DNA from: Hedera helix
Lineage: Eukaryota > Streptophyta > Magnoliopsida > Apiales > Araliaceae
Length of the DNA stretch: 64,000 nucleotides
Direction: 5' to 3'
NCBI GenBank assembly: GCA_947179155.2
Contig: OX359276.1
Location: 44,515,953 to 44,579,952, forward strand
The position numbers and the translations under genes were made by a program. Shown here in pieces: positions 24,973-38,538 of this stretch (within the stretch, counting starts at the first letter, position 1; every line of letters starts with the position of its first letter). The notes below the pieces were generated by a model. It did no database searches, was not told the origin of the DNA, and saw nothing but the letters and a program-made list of their open reading frames with translations.

Positions 24973-27900
24973 TGTGACGACCCCGAATCCGGGCTCCTCG
25001 AACCTCGGATCCGGTTCAACACGAGTACTACATTTTCCTTATTGTTCATGAATTTCAACAATATTATAATTGCTAAATAATCATTTATTTACAATTATAT
25101 AACATCTCTATCTATTCCAGAATCGCAATCTTTATACATTCCTAGTATGTCTTCATATCATACATGATACGACATTCTATTACAATCCATTTGAGATCAT
25201 ATGTATAATGACTCATGCACACCATCCTATTATCCTTATTCATATAGGACAACGTCTGAAAATGATATTCAAATAATATGTAAATGTTCTCTTAACATTT
25301 TAAGTTTGCTAATCTATAGCACAACAAAACATAAACTCTTCATATATACTTACACAAGTAAATGAATTAATCTACCCCAAGGTTTTACTACGAAAGCACC
25401 TACGCTTCAATCTTGATGACTCGTTAGTCAATCTTCATCTTTGCCTCTACCGAAGTAATCGGCTTCTTCAAGCTACTCTGTAATGTTTTGTTTTAAGCAA
25501 GGGTGAGCACGACGGCTCAGCAAGTCTAACAGTTTCACATAACACGTAAAAACAGTTCAATCATGCTTCATGCTTCATGCATCTTATGCTTTGCAGTACA
25601 TACATTTCTCATGCATATCATGCCTCGCATTTAATCTATGCTTCATGCCTAGCCTCTATCATGACATATAGTTCAATGCAGAACAATTGTCTTAAATCAA
25701 CTACCGCATATCAATAGTTCAAATCAACTTATTTCACAAGAGTACATTAACACATCTTTGCACATAACCACGTATGAGCACATCACAGTTTAATAACAAA
25801 CTTATAAATTATGCACATAATGCAACACGTTCTGAAAAACTTGCCTGGACTTGTATAACCAGCTTACGTTAATCTTTGACGTTCCTTGCACCACCTACAC
25901 GGTATGTGAGATCAACGGTGCACAATATCAGTCAAAGTTTGACTCAATACTAAATCTTATTTTAAAGATATTTATTTCTTCTTATCGTCCCCCTTTTAAA
26001 ATCCATATAGTTAATTTCCTATTTTAAATCTCTCGTTGCCTTGACTCAGTGTTTCATATTCAACACCGTAAATCTTTTGTGCAAACTATGCAGTTTTGAC
26101 ATTTATTATTGTCACTGTATTAATGCCTGGACCTTATTTCTGGTTAGGTCGAACAACTACTTAGTCACTAATGGACCATACCTTTGGTTTAACTTAATCA
26201 CAACATTTAACTCGATGAGTTATCATAATATTATCCATTTCGAGAAATATTTTAAATCTGACTATCAATTAGTATAATGTTATTTAATTGTTAAATAACA
26301 CTTTAAATAATCATTACTATTATTAATTCATTTTTAATAATAGTTTACCTTAATCATTGTTGCACAATAATTAATTATTTCCTTAATTCACTTTAATTAT
26401 TATTTAATATCATAATAATTAATTTAATTATCTCCATTTCCCTTAAATTATTAATATCTTAATAGTAATTAATTAATGGCAACCCTTTTTAAAATTACAT
26501 AGTTACCAACCAATATTATCTTCCTTGGATAATATTTTAACTACCCAACGATATTATTATCCACGTAATAATATCTGACTAATCTACAATTGATATTAAC
26601 AAATTTGTAACATCTTAATTGTACATTTATATTATTAATTCTTCAATAATATTAAACCATGTTCGGTTATTATTTAATCACATAATAACAACTTAACCAA
26701 TTACCCTTATTATTGAACATTTAATAATAATTAATTCCACTTACAATTACTATTAATCCTTTAATTTTTATTTTTTTTTTTTTTCGGCCTTCGGCCTTCT
26801 TCCTTCGATCTTCGGCCTTCGTCCTTCGGCTTTCTTCCTTTCGTCTTCGGCCTTCGGCCTTCTTCTTCGGCCTTCGGCCTTCCATCTTCGGCCTTCGGCC
26901 TTCTTCCTTCCGTCTTCGGCCTTCGGCCTTCTTCCTTCCGTCTTCGGCCTTCGGCCTTCCGTCTTCGGTCTTCGGCCTTCGGCCTTCGGCCTTCTTCCTT
27001 CCGTCTTCGGCCTTCGGACAGCCAACTGCCAGAGAGTGTTCTCCGACAGCAGGGTAATTGTTAGAAATATCATAACTTCTTCGTTACTAGTCCGTTTTTG
27101 ACCAACTTTATATCAAATTAAACCTTATGAAGTCTACTTTAATTCTTATTTAGACCTTAACTTCATCCGATGTACCAAACAACACAGATCTAACGTTTTA
27201 CACAACCTGTCCAGAGAATGAAATCTCCAAGACAGTCACACAACATTAATTCATTCAAAAATGCTCTACACCATAAAATCGTTAAATATTTTGGGTACTT
27301 TTAGATAACTTCCATATCTACAACTTTGTAGTTTATACCAACTTCAAATTCCAAACACATGATTTTATATGATTTTTACAATGAACAAAAATCGCTACAG
27401 TTTCTGGGCAGCAGCATTTCGGTCTGACCCAAACTGATTCAAACAGTCACTACGAACAAACCACAAAGAATTTCTGAGATCTAAAAATTTCTACGTGTAG
27501 CTTACTCCCGTAGCTTTAATTTGGTACCTTACCAACTCTCTAACTCCAAATATTCAATTTTATAAAAATCATCAACCGACCATAACACAACACCGCTTTC
27601 CTGCGAATTTGTGTTCTTCAACTTCCTTTCATTTAATTTAATCCGTGAATCATCTACTAGATTCATTTAAATCTATGGTTAGACCATTACCCACAAAATA
27701 TTCATGATCTAATACCATTAATCTCATTAAAACTAACATTTACCCAATCAAATCAAACATTAAACAAGTGTATAACAATATACCTTCATAGCTTCTTCAT
27801 TTCTCCTCTTGGCTTTCTTCTTCTTCACAAACTCTTACTCTTTCTCTCAATGGGACGCTCACAGAAGGAAACATAGGAGTGAAGAATAATAACACTACCC

Positions 27901-29359
27901 TGCTTTTCTATCTCACTCTTATCAGACGAAATGGAAAATAAAAAGGAGAAGAAATGGAGAAGGCTTAGTTAAATAAGAACACTCCACTCTCTCTCCTGTT
28001 CCATCAGTGACCTTACCCTGCTCACCAACTCCCTCTGACGAGCATCATGTTCTCTGCTCACAACCACCTTACACATTACGTAACACAGACACCGGCTCTT
28101 ACAACTAACCGAGTCTCTCTTCCTATTTTGGTTAACGGATAACCAATTACAAGCCCAATATATACGGCCCAAATTGAAAGAAATGGACCCAAATCATATT
28201 GGTCCAATAAATAATTATTGTACTATAATTAAATAATTAATTTAATTATTTAATTATTTAAATTCCCATTTTTATAATATAATACATATTTAAATTATTT
28301 AATTTAATAATTTAAATATAATACACATTCAAATTATTTATATTCCATATTTTGAATTAACACCATAATTAATTATAGCACATTTCTTGCTATTTCACAC
28401 TTCAGGTTTGTTCACTAATTTAATTACTATTAGTGACAATCTTTAATACCGAAGAACAACAAGAATACACAAATGTTTAATAAATCACATAGACTACTAA
28501 GTTAATTAATTTGACCTAGTTTAATACCTCAATTGAACTTATAATATAATCCAATTAGACTTGCTATAATTAATTCTACCACATTGGTTTACTTAATTAA
28601 CTCATTCATAGTTAATTTTTAACACCGCCTTTATATACCTAGCAATTAACCAATGATTGGTTAATGCTCTCTCTTGTCTACCAACTAGGGTTATTCAATT
28701 AACCCTACACTAGTTAATTCTCTACACTCAATCAATACTTGAAATGCTTCTCCCAACCATTGACCATCATTTGACTTTTAATGGTTTGGGCTACATAACT
28801 TACTTTTTATTGGGCTCCCTTATTTAATTACTCATTTCATACAAATATCTCCATATTGGGCTAACATCTATAATAACTTATTAATTAAGTAATTTACTTA
28901 ATTAATTAACTTATTAATATTGTCCTTCTAGGCAATATTCCACTTCCCTACTTGTTACTCATAACCTTAATTCATAACTTATATAATTAATTCAATTAAT
29001 TATATTACATGACTTTCCTTTTTAATCCATACTAAAACTAATTAATTTATTAGTTTTATTGAGTATTTAATTTACTTCACACCTCATCTTGTTTGACTAA
29101 CAAACTCAACTCTAGGTATATATATAGATATTAATATAATCACCTTCACTTCTCAATTGAATTTATTTCCTTAATAAATTATTTACATGCATTATTAAAA
29201 TATTCCCACATTTAATTTCTAACAAATAAATTATGTTAAAAAAAATGTTTACCCATTTTCTACACATCTTACTTCTCAAATTCTAGGTTTTAAACATTAA
29301 CCTTTAATAAAATTAATTAAGATATTATTTAAAATCTTGGAAATATCTGGGATATTACA
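24973..29359 (-). mobile_element. Solo LTR nested inside the outer solo LTR
   Basis: The plus-strand ends are TGTGACGACCCCGAATCCGG and GGGATATTACA, with an exact 5-bp duplication ATTAA (24968-24972 and 29360-29364); the length is 4387 bp. The first 20 bases differ from the outer element by only one substitution, so the two belong to one family in the same orientation. A TATATAAAG box on the minus strand near 28637 lies about 720 bp from the sense 5' end, the same spacing as in the outer LTR. No internal retrotransposon coding is visible. It carries a (CGGCCTT)-type minisatellite. Confidence 0.87.
26781..27018. repeat. CGGCCTT/CTTCCGT minisatellite inside the nested LTR
   Basis: Repeats of CTTCGGCCTTCGGCCTT alternate with CTTCCTTCCGT, preceded by a T-run. 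The minus-strand open frame over this block (RRPKAEGRRPKTEG pattern) is a by-product of the repeat and not a gene. Confidence 0.9.
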
Positions 29360-29364
29360 ATTAA

Positions 29365-30055
29365 CAATTTAATAATATTTTATTAGTCTTGTAGTATTAT
29401 TAATCGTTTAATAATACATTATTAGTCTTATAATATTATTAATCTTTTAATAATATTCTATCAATCACTTAACATTATTAATCCATTAATAACATTTTAT
29501 TGTCCTTATAATATTATTAATTATTTAATAATATTTTATTCACCTCATAATATTATTAATCCTTTAATAATATTTTATTTATTATTTAATATTATTAACT
29601 ATTTAATAATATTTTATTACCTCATTAATATTATTAACCATTTAATAATATTTTAAACATTATCTAATATTATTAATTATTTAATAATATTTTATTTAAT
29701 ATCCAATATTATTAATCATTTAATAATATTTTATTATCTTATTAATATTATTAATCATCTAATAATATTTTAAATCATTATCTAATATTATTAATCATTT
29801 AGTAATATTTTATTTATTATCTAATATTATTAATAATTTAATAATATTTTATTCATTATCTAATATTATTAATCATTAAATAATATTTTATTCATTTACT
29901 AATATTATTATTTATTTAATAATATTTTATTGACTTATTAATGTTATTACTCATTTAATAATATTTTAATCTCTTACTAATATTATCAATCATTTCATAA
30001 TATTTAATTACTTATTAATATTATTAACCATGTAGTAATATTTTAATATTCTTTA
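29365..30055. repeat. AT-rich tandem array of about 40-bp units in the outer LTR
   Basis: About 16 degenerate units of the form TAATATTATTAATCATTTAA followed by TAATATTTTATT. The left side of the same array is visible just before the nested insertion (TATATAATATTATTAA at 24957-24972), so the inner LTR landed in this array. Confidence 0.85.
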
Positions 30056-31122
30056 AATAATACCAAAAGTTAACTTTTAAATTGGGTTAACCTTAGTATT
30101 TAATTTAAATATTTAGATAGCATTGATTTACAAATAGACTCCATATAAATTTGTTTAATACCCAAATATATTCATTTTACACCTATTTCAATTTAATTTT
30201 TCAAAGAAAACTCGACCCGGATCGACCCGACCCGACCCGGACCGACCCGACCTGGAGCACCAAAAATCTGCTTAACAGATTGTTATGACGCAGCTGCGTC
30301 AGTCCTGACGCGGCTGCGTAAGCCATTTTGTCCGAAAGTCAACAGTTTGACTGCTCGACCCTCCGACGCTCCGACAGCCATAACTTCTTCATACGAAAAC
30401 ATTTTGGGGTGATTCTTGAGTCCATTCTCATCAGAATTTCCCCCTGTACAATTTCTCTTTAGATCACAAATCCAAATTCCAAACGTAACTAGACTCAAAA
30501 TGGCTCACAATGCAACATAGGGTTTTAAAATCAACATCCTTTGCGGTAAAAGCCATAACTTCTTTGTTATTCATTATTTTTGAAATTTTCAAAAAGGTTT
30601 TATCTTTAAAACTCATAGATCTAGCTTTCTAGCCATAACAATCCACTTTCCGATTTGTACATTTCAAAATACAACCATAAACCTAGCATGCATAGTTAGG
30701 GTTTACCGGTAAAATTGTGTTATGAATTTTTCTACCATTTTTATGTATTTCTAACATACCAAAACATGTTATAAACACATAGATCTATGAATATACATAT
30801 ATTACATAGTTAAATACTTCTAGATCATCAAAACGAGTTTTGATCGGTTAAAAATAGATTTTAACCGATCAAAAGCTTTCTAGACTACAAAAATGAAATA
30901 AGATGAAGTTGAGAGCACTTTTAAACCTTGAGGTCTTGGATGCTCTTCTTCTCCTTCTACCAAAGTAAGTTGTGTAGCTAGTGTACATACACCAAGGCTT
31001 CCTCTAGTTTTTTCTCACACAAACACAAGTGTATCTCTCTTTTAACTCACAAAAGCTCTCTCTCTTTTCTCTAGAAAATGTCTAGCAAATGACTAACAAA
31101 CTTGAACCAAGTGTGGAGCATT

Positions 31123-31131
31123 CTATTTATA
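31123..31131 (-). promoter_or_regulatory. TATA box of the outer solo LTR
   Basis: TATAAATAG on the minus strand, followed by GA/CT-rich sequence, about 720 bp into the LTR. It is the same octamer as in the third solo LTR and it fixes the sense strand. Confidence 0.55.
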
Positions 31132-31857
31132 GCCATCAACTAACTCCTCATTAGCTTGCTAATTCACCCATGTTGGTGAAATTAGTGCTTAATTACAATT
31201 ACTATTGCATGGAATGACTAGGTGATTGACTAGGGTGGTTGGCCAACCTTGTCATAGAGTGAATTAGAAGCAACATGGAAATCAAGCAATCCAAGTGGGG
31301 CCCTCCAAAAATTCAGCAAAATGGATTTTTCAAGCCATTTTTTCTTTATTTTTAATGCTAAAATGTGCATATATACATCTATATATATATATATATACAT
31401 ATCTATATATATATTGACCAAAGTTTGACCTTAATTGGACTTCACATTGGGCTTGGGAATAACTTCTATTGGGCTCATTCAATTAAATTGTTTGGGCTCA
31501 ATTTAAATAACACATTGGGCTTATATTAAATAGTCTAAGTTACATTTAATTAAATCAAGCATTGAGCTTGTTTAATTAATTACATGGGCTAGTAATTAAA
31601 TTAATTACATGGGCTACTAGGTTAATATCTTTAACCTAGTTTATCAACTTATTTGGATTTAAAATATAATCCAATTAGATTTGCTTAAATTAATTATACA
31701 CTTTGCTTTAATCCTTTAAATAAACATACAAGCACATAAGTACATTTATTTAATTATCTAATGCACAATTAATTAATGAGAAAAATTTAAATTCATTGCT
31801 AAATATTTATTAAGTATATTTACAATGACTAATGAAATTCGTGGTCATTACATCAGC

Positions 31858-32010
31858 AGGTATCGACTGTTGCCTGCATGTTTCTATAGGGATCAACAAT
31901 CGACATTTAGTGATAGTCGATGTCTGCATGCATAAGAAAGTATCGGCTGATGCCTGCATGCAATAGCTAGTAACAACCGATGTCTACCAAAGTATGTCAA
32001 TACGTACCGC
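31858..32010. repeat. Degenerate CTGCATGCATC/GATATCGAC repeat, right half
   Basis: It continues the array interrupted by the solo LTR: TATCGACTGTTGCCTGCATG, TTTAGTGATAGTCGATG and TCGGCTGATGCCTGCATGC have close counterparts at 23470-23720. Confidence 0.75.
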
Positions 32011-32230
32011 CATAAAGATTAGAAGTTGGGTTTTTTTTACCTACTTAGAAAGAGTAGCAGTAGTTTAGATCTACTGCCAAAAAGAGTAATGGTAGCTCAA
32101 GTCTACCGTCACTCATTCTAGAGATAGCGAGAAATTTTTTCTCATTTTAGATTGTTTAATTTATTTATGAAGAATATAAAATATATTTATTAGAATAGTG
32201 CTCATATAAATTATTTATTTATAAATTATT

Positions 32231-32266
<36 letters not shown>

Positions 32267-32390
32267 TTAAAAGCCTTTAATTGTACCCGCTTGACAATGC
32301 TTGCTTGGTTGGACATTTGTACTATGTAACGTTTTTTCTCCAAAACATTAATCTTATTTAAGAATACCCGCCTCCTTTCCTTCTCATATA

Positions 32391-32951
32391 CTCCCTCGGT
32401 TCCTAATAACCTGACATTTTTGGCCAATTTTCTTGTTCCAAAATATTTGACTAATAGGATTTTTAGGAAAAGTAATTACAATTTTCTCAAAATTACCCTT
32501 AAAATAAATACTCTCTCCTAGATTATTTTTAGAATATCTCATCTTTCCAAGTGTATAACTCCTATTTCAATACTCCACTTACGTTCCCAAAATTTTACCT
32601 TAAGATGCTGAGATTTTTTCTCCCAAAATTTTATTAATTTCTGATGTTAAAGTTTTTTTAGGTTATGTCAATTCAAAAGTAGATGTAAAATTTTTAAATT
32701 TTTTAAAAGGAGTAAATTTAAACTTCATTTTTATGGAGATAGAAAATGAGGGAGATTAAAACGGGTTTGTTCAAGTTGAAGAAAAAATTCATAAAGAAGA
32801 TCAAAGGTTGTCCAATTACAAAAAAACAAAAACAAAAAATGGACAGTTTAGTAATTTGTGTTTAATTTTGCACATAATACTATAATATCATTATTATTTT
32901 TTAATAGTTATGCATTAGCCTCAAATGACAAATAAAATGAAATGGAGAGAG
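32391..32951. mobile_element. Stowaway-like MITE
   Basis: It begins CTCCCTCGGTTCC and ends in GGAAATGG-like GAAATGGAGAGAG, the reverse complement of the Stowaway CTCYCTCC start, and is flanked by TA on both sides. At 561 bp it is long for the class. No coding sequence is present. Confidence 0.75.
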
Positions 32952-35900
32952 TATAAATATATACTCCAAAACGATGCTCTTAGGATCAATTTTTTTATTT
33001 TAGAGTTCTATAGAAAATAAAAATTAACTTTAAATTTTATATAAAATTATGTTATTTTATTAAATAATTTTAATTAAAATTGACTAAAACGCGTCTTAGA
33101 TTACCTTTTCTTATATATAAAATTTAAGTTTGAAACTCTAAATCTTATAGCAAATTAAAGAACTGCCTACTTAAGAGTTACGTATCAGTAAAACAAAAGT
33201 GATAGTCTAATAGTAAAAAAATTCTTTTTACTGTGCAAAGATTAGATTAATTTACACATTAACAAAAATTAGAAAAATTTACGATTAACCAAGGTGCCAG
33301 GCTGACTACAATAACAGATGCACAATTTTGAGACTCCAATATCGTGATACATTACCAACCTCTGAACAGTGCGAACGTGTCTTCACCTTTTAGCTGCAAT
33401 CACCCACCACGCAACATACCTGTAATATATCCTTCATATTATAAATGAAATTCTCGCTTTTCACCCACATATGAAACCAAAGTTTTTCTAATCTTCACAC
33501 CTTATGACATGCATAGAAAACTGATATTTTTAGACGGGTAAAACTTACATATGTAAAAGAAACTCGTCTATAAATATTATTATTTTTTATATAAAAATAT
33601 CGCTTTCCTATTTTAAAATAGAGAGGTTATAAAAATTCTAAACGTAAACATGTCTGTATACAGATATATTAAATACACACTATCAAAAATATAACGAGTG
33701 ATTACAAACGTACTAAATACACATTGTCAAAAGCGTAACGAGTGATTAACTACATTTTTGAGTTCTTCCACATATATATGTATATCATGCGATTTTATAT
33801 ATCAGCTTTTTTTTTAATTATGATTTATATAAATAATTATAATTATTAATATTTTATAATTAATAATATTTTATCAATATATTTAATATAATAAATTAAC
33901 TTTATATTTCTATCCAATTTCTTATATTCAACAAAAAAAAAAAACTTTCTCAATACATTTCATAACTCATATATTATACAAATACGAGAGACGTTTTGCT
34001 AAAAGAATCGAAGTGTGAAAAAGCAAACCGTGGTCAACGGCCCATCAAATAAGATTAATTCATAGCAGCAACACGCTGACTGACAAAATTGACAAAATTT
34101 GTCCATAATAATCAATCTTAGATTATTAAACAAAAAACAAATGATTCGACGACATTGACTTAATGGTATCGATTATATAATTAAAAGTATGAATTCGATT
34201 TGATTTTCATCAACTTTTGGTTTTATAAATTTTTTATTTAATTATTTATTTATATTAATATAAGTACTATTCAAATTTTAAAATATTTCTATTTCAAATA
34301 GAAACAAAAAAAAATCTTTTTAATGTATTATATAAGTTTATAATAATTAAATATATACTATCTAAATTTGTAAAATATTAAAAAAAAAATCAACTAATTT
34401 TTAATTAAAAAAGTAACTTCTAAGAGCATTTTTATTTTTATCAATTTTATTACAAAATTTTTATGCAATTAATTAACACAATATAACAACATTATACTAC
34501 GTCATATAGTCCTATTAAATATACATGAAGTTTATATATATCACAGATAAAATCAACAATACTTTTATAATATAAATCAATCACACATTATTATTTGTAT
34601 CTTTTCACGTGATATAGTATTTAGGAGAATTATGATATTTTTTGTCAGCACACAATTGAAATATTAAAATAAAATCAATTTGTCATTCTTATTCGTATTA
34701 GCGTAAGTAGTATTATAATTTTATTTTTTTATTTAATTTTATCAATTTTATTACAAGTTTTATCTAAAATAATATATCTTTAAAAAAATTATTTAGGATA
34801 ATTTTATTATTACAATTTTGTTAAGATATGGAAAAAAATTCTCAACATATCTTGAGATTTATTATATTAATGTTAGTCATAAATTTCATTATTAAATTAA
34901 TGTCCTAAAAAAATTAAATTCATTACAACTTAAAATTTTATCAAATCAGATGATTAATTATATTAATAATATGTAATTTTTTTAGAACATACTGACATTA
35001 AAATTAGTTAAAAAATTATCGTAGATTCATTACTAACTAATTATTATAACTAAATTAAAATTTATTAAAGCTTGAATTTCATGCTTCTATTCAAATTAAA
35101 ATTTTAAGCAAATTTTGTTAGCATAAATATTAATATAAAATTCCACCATAAACTTAAATAAAATTAAAATAATTACTTTTTTACAATTATAACTAAAAAA
35201 ATATGCACTATATTCAAATAGTTAACTTAATAATTGATCAAATGAACTTATAATATATAATTCAAATATTTATTATTTAAAATAAATATTTAATAATTTG
35301 ATAATTAAATTATCTTCTAAAAATTTAATTAAATATTTTTATTTAATAATATAATAAATCATTATTCACGCGGCTCGGAAAAGTTGGCACTTGGTAAGAC
35401 ATATTCTACGACTAGAACAGCTAATTCGCAAACGACAAAATTCATAATAAAGACAGCAAAGTCACAACAAAGAAACGATATTATATATTAATGGTATTTA
35501 ATTATCCAACAAACTCCAAGAGATTTATTTAACACTCGGTGACAAGAGGATGCAAAACTAGGCATAATATTTTAAGCAAATAAGCTCAACAAAGTCGAAT
35601 AAAACAAGGGGTCAAGTCCTCGTCTAAGCCCAGCTGTTTCTACCATTTAGTGGCCATTTAAACACATCCAAAAGGACCAAAACAATCCCAAAGGAGAGAA
35701 TTCAAGATATATTTATATTTATATATATATGTTGGGGGGGGTTCTCTAGGAGATGAGTTCCCCCCTCCTCAAAACAAAGCTAATTCTTGTGATTTGCTAT
35801 TATTCCAAACCAACCCAACTAAAAACAAACAAATCAAGAAGCGACGAAGAACTAATCAAAACTCAAATAGAAAGATGATGCCATCCATGATTTTGGACTT

Positions 35901-37160
35901 GTGTCCAATTATTCCCTTTGAAATGGTGGGTGTGGTTCGGTTTTGGCTTGCTTTGGCAACAGCGCAGTTCAAATGGTACGCCACCAAACAAACAGTATAT
36001 GTACTACCAATATTATTTATGCATCTAAAAGGACTAAAAGTATATAATCTTTAGAATATGAAATTGAAAGAAAAATCTGTGAATGGCTTTATGCAGTGAT
36101 CTAGAGAGTTATAATCCATAATGGGATGTAGAGAGATCATTGGAAAGATCAGATGTCACAATGAAAGTGAATCACAAATTGCTCACACTTGACCACAAGG
36201 AAAGTGGTTTGGTACTATTCTCTGTTTACATGCCAACAAGAAAAAAGAAGACTCTGTACCAAAAGCAAAGCGCACCATATCTGAAATAGTGATCTTAAAT
36301 CTCTATCAGCAAATGGAAGTACAAAGTAACTATCTTGAGAAGTGCAGAACACCAGGGTGACTTTGAAATTTCTACCAATTTATTGTATACCATTCTGCCA
36401 GTGTTAAACTGACATAAATTACAGTGTACTTGTTTCTGGACACAATTTGACAAAGCAAACGTCTGGTTTCAAATCAATTCACGGACAAAACATAAAAAAC
36501 AAAAATTTGACAATTTTAATACCGTGTATGATCACAAAGTGGTACAATCATTTCTGTTAACAATAGGTTAGGCATCAACCAGAAAAAGCAAAATTAGAAA
36601 AAGAAGACTTTGTTCCATTATGATGAAGAGAGAGATCCAAGTGGGAAGTAAACACTAAAATATATTATAATTCTAAGAGCACAAGAAGTACAACATACAA
36701 GTCCACATTAACATGAACACTTCAGATCCCATATTCTGAAATTAGCTTTCGGTGATAATAGCCATAAACCCAAGTAACTAACCGACCATCGATCAGGAAC
36801 CCGCGGTACTATCACCTCCTTGTGGCTGGAGGTTTGAAAGGGGAAGCTTGAAATTAAGTGCTTCTACCAAATCTATGAATAAATTCCAATCCCATTGAAC
36901 CTATATAGCATGGGTTACCCTTTTGCACCAAGAAAACAAATACAAAATCTTAAGACCGAGAAGGACTGGTTCCAAAATCGCAGTACTCCCGTAATCCACA
37001 CCACAAGTGGTAACATCAGTAACAGTAAGAAGTAAAATACTACACAATCATAAAACCACACACCATCACTACAAAAGTGGGGAAAAAGAAAAAGAACCCA
37101 ATGGAAATGTCAAGCTTCAGTTATGTATGGCTGCCTGTAGTTGAAGTTAATGTAATCTAT
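32952..37160. other. AT-rich intergenic DNA and GID1 3' flank
   Basis: 33000-35400 is AT-rich with no gene. 35400-37160 has a more balanced composition and contains scattered short frames (for example 35794-36054) that resemble no family. The last part probably contains the 3' UTR of the minus-strand GID1 gene. Confidence 0.5.
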
Positions 37161-38507
37161 TTAACAGATGGGATTCACAAAGTTTTTTATCTGCTCCATA
37201 AGGTTATAGAAATGATCATTATTCGGAAAGAAGTAGAAACCGATTGTTGCCTCCTTTAGGTATAGGAGTTGCACCTCTTGCCCGGCTTCCTTGAGGCCTT
37301 CTACATAAGCCAACTGCCAATCCTGAACAAGATCCAAACCAGCCACACAAACAAGACTTCTCGGAAACTTTACTAGTCCTTCAATGCTTTTAGCCCTCGG
37401 GCCAAATATATTACATGCCGGATGGTCTCTATCTTCGCCTTCCGGTAAGTAAGCTCTCCAATACCACTCCCTATCTTGAATTGTCATAAAGTACTTCCCA
37501 TCCAATCTCGTCTCCGATTCCTTTCGCTCTTGCCCCCCAAAAAATGGATGAAGAAGTATATTACCCAATACTTCAACTCCTGATTCAGCAGCCCTCACAG
37601 CAACATGGTGAGCAATATTTCCACCCGAACTATCACCTGCTAAATAGACATGGACTTTAGAATCTTTCCCACTTTGGAGCCATAATCTCGAATGAACCCA
37701 TTTAAGAGCTGCCCATCCATCATCATATGCACAGGGATACCGATGTTCAGGCGATCGCCTGTAGTTTACAGACACCACAACAGCTTTGCAAATGCCAACA
37801 AGGCGTCGGCAGAATGTATCATATATAGCACTATTGGCAGAGGAATGAGCGAAACTTCCACCGTGGAAGAAAATAATGACGGGCACAATTTCAGTGGTGC
37901 TCAAAGGATTTTCGAGTTCAACAAGTCCCCATTGAGCTTCATTTTCCGGGGCTGATCGATAAACACGATTGAGAAGGCTGGTGATCCGATCAACAACATC
38001 AAAAGAGTAAACCCCATCTACCGGAATGGTGTTGGCAAGGACTTTCCGGTCAAGAAACTCTGCCAAATCGCGATTGATTGTTCCATCAGGACGACGAAGC
38101 ATGTTGTAAGCTAGTTTGAAATTAGATATCAAAATCCATGTATTCAGCGGAACAACCCTCTGCAATAAGACAGAATTTCAAAGGATTAGTATCAATTTTA
38201 GTTCACAATCCCTGAAAAACTATAAATTAAAAATTCTGAATTAATCATATTTAATCTTGTAGCAGGACTTATTTGATAAATTCATGCATAAAAGAACATA
38301 AAGGGAAAGGAAAACTCCAAAAAAATAAAAACAAGAAAAAAGGAAAAGATCATTCTATAAATGATACAGAATGAGTACATAATAACTTAAAAGAAACGAG
38401 GGAATTGATAAAAAAAGAAATGGGTACAACTCATCCCCTTCAAATTATCACAAAGATTAAATTTTCAGCACCAAAATCAGTCATTTGCGTGTCAAAACTT
38501 CAGCAGA

Positions 38508-38538
<31 letters not shown>

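Larger units (their letters stand above)
23726..31852 (-). mobile_element. Solo LTR of a long-LTR retrotransposon (outer, interrupted)
   Basis: The plus-strand ends are TGTGACGACCCCAAATCCGG and GTGGTCATTACA, with an exact 5-bp duplication TCAGC (23721-23725 and 31853-31857). Excluding the nested element the unit is about 3.7 kb. A TATAAATAG box read on the minus strand at 31131-31123 puts the sense direction on the minus strand, about 720 bp into the LTR. No gag/pol domains, PBS or polypurine tract flank the ends, so this is a solo LTR left by recombination. The long LTR suggests a Ty3/gypsy lineage (Tekay/Del or Tat/Ogre type), which is inference. Confidence 0.85.

Noticed and set aside
26768..27073. 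101-codon minus-strand frame with RRPKAEGRRPKTEG repeats
   Set aside because: It is the translation of the CTTCGGCCTT minisatellite in a solo LTR and has no protein-like features beyond the DNA repeat.
23726..31857. A complete LTR retrotransposon with internal genes
   Set aside because: No gag, protease, RT or integrase motifs in any frame, no PBS next to the termini, and the TG...CA ends directly abut the target duplications; solo LTRs explain the structure better.
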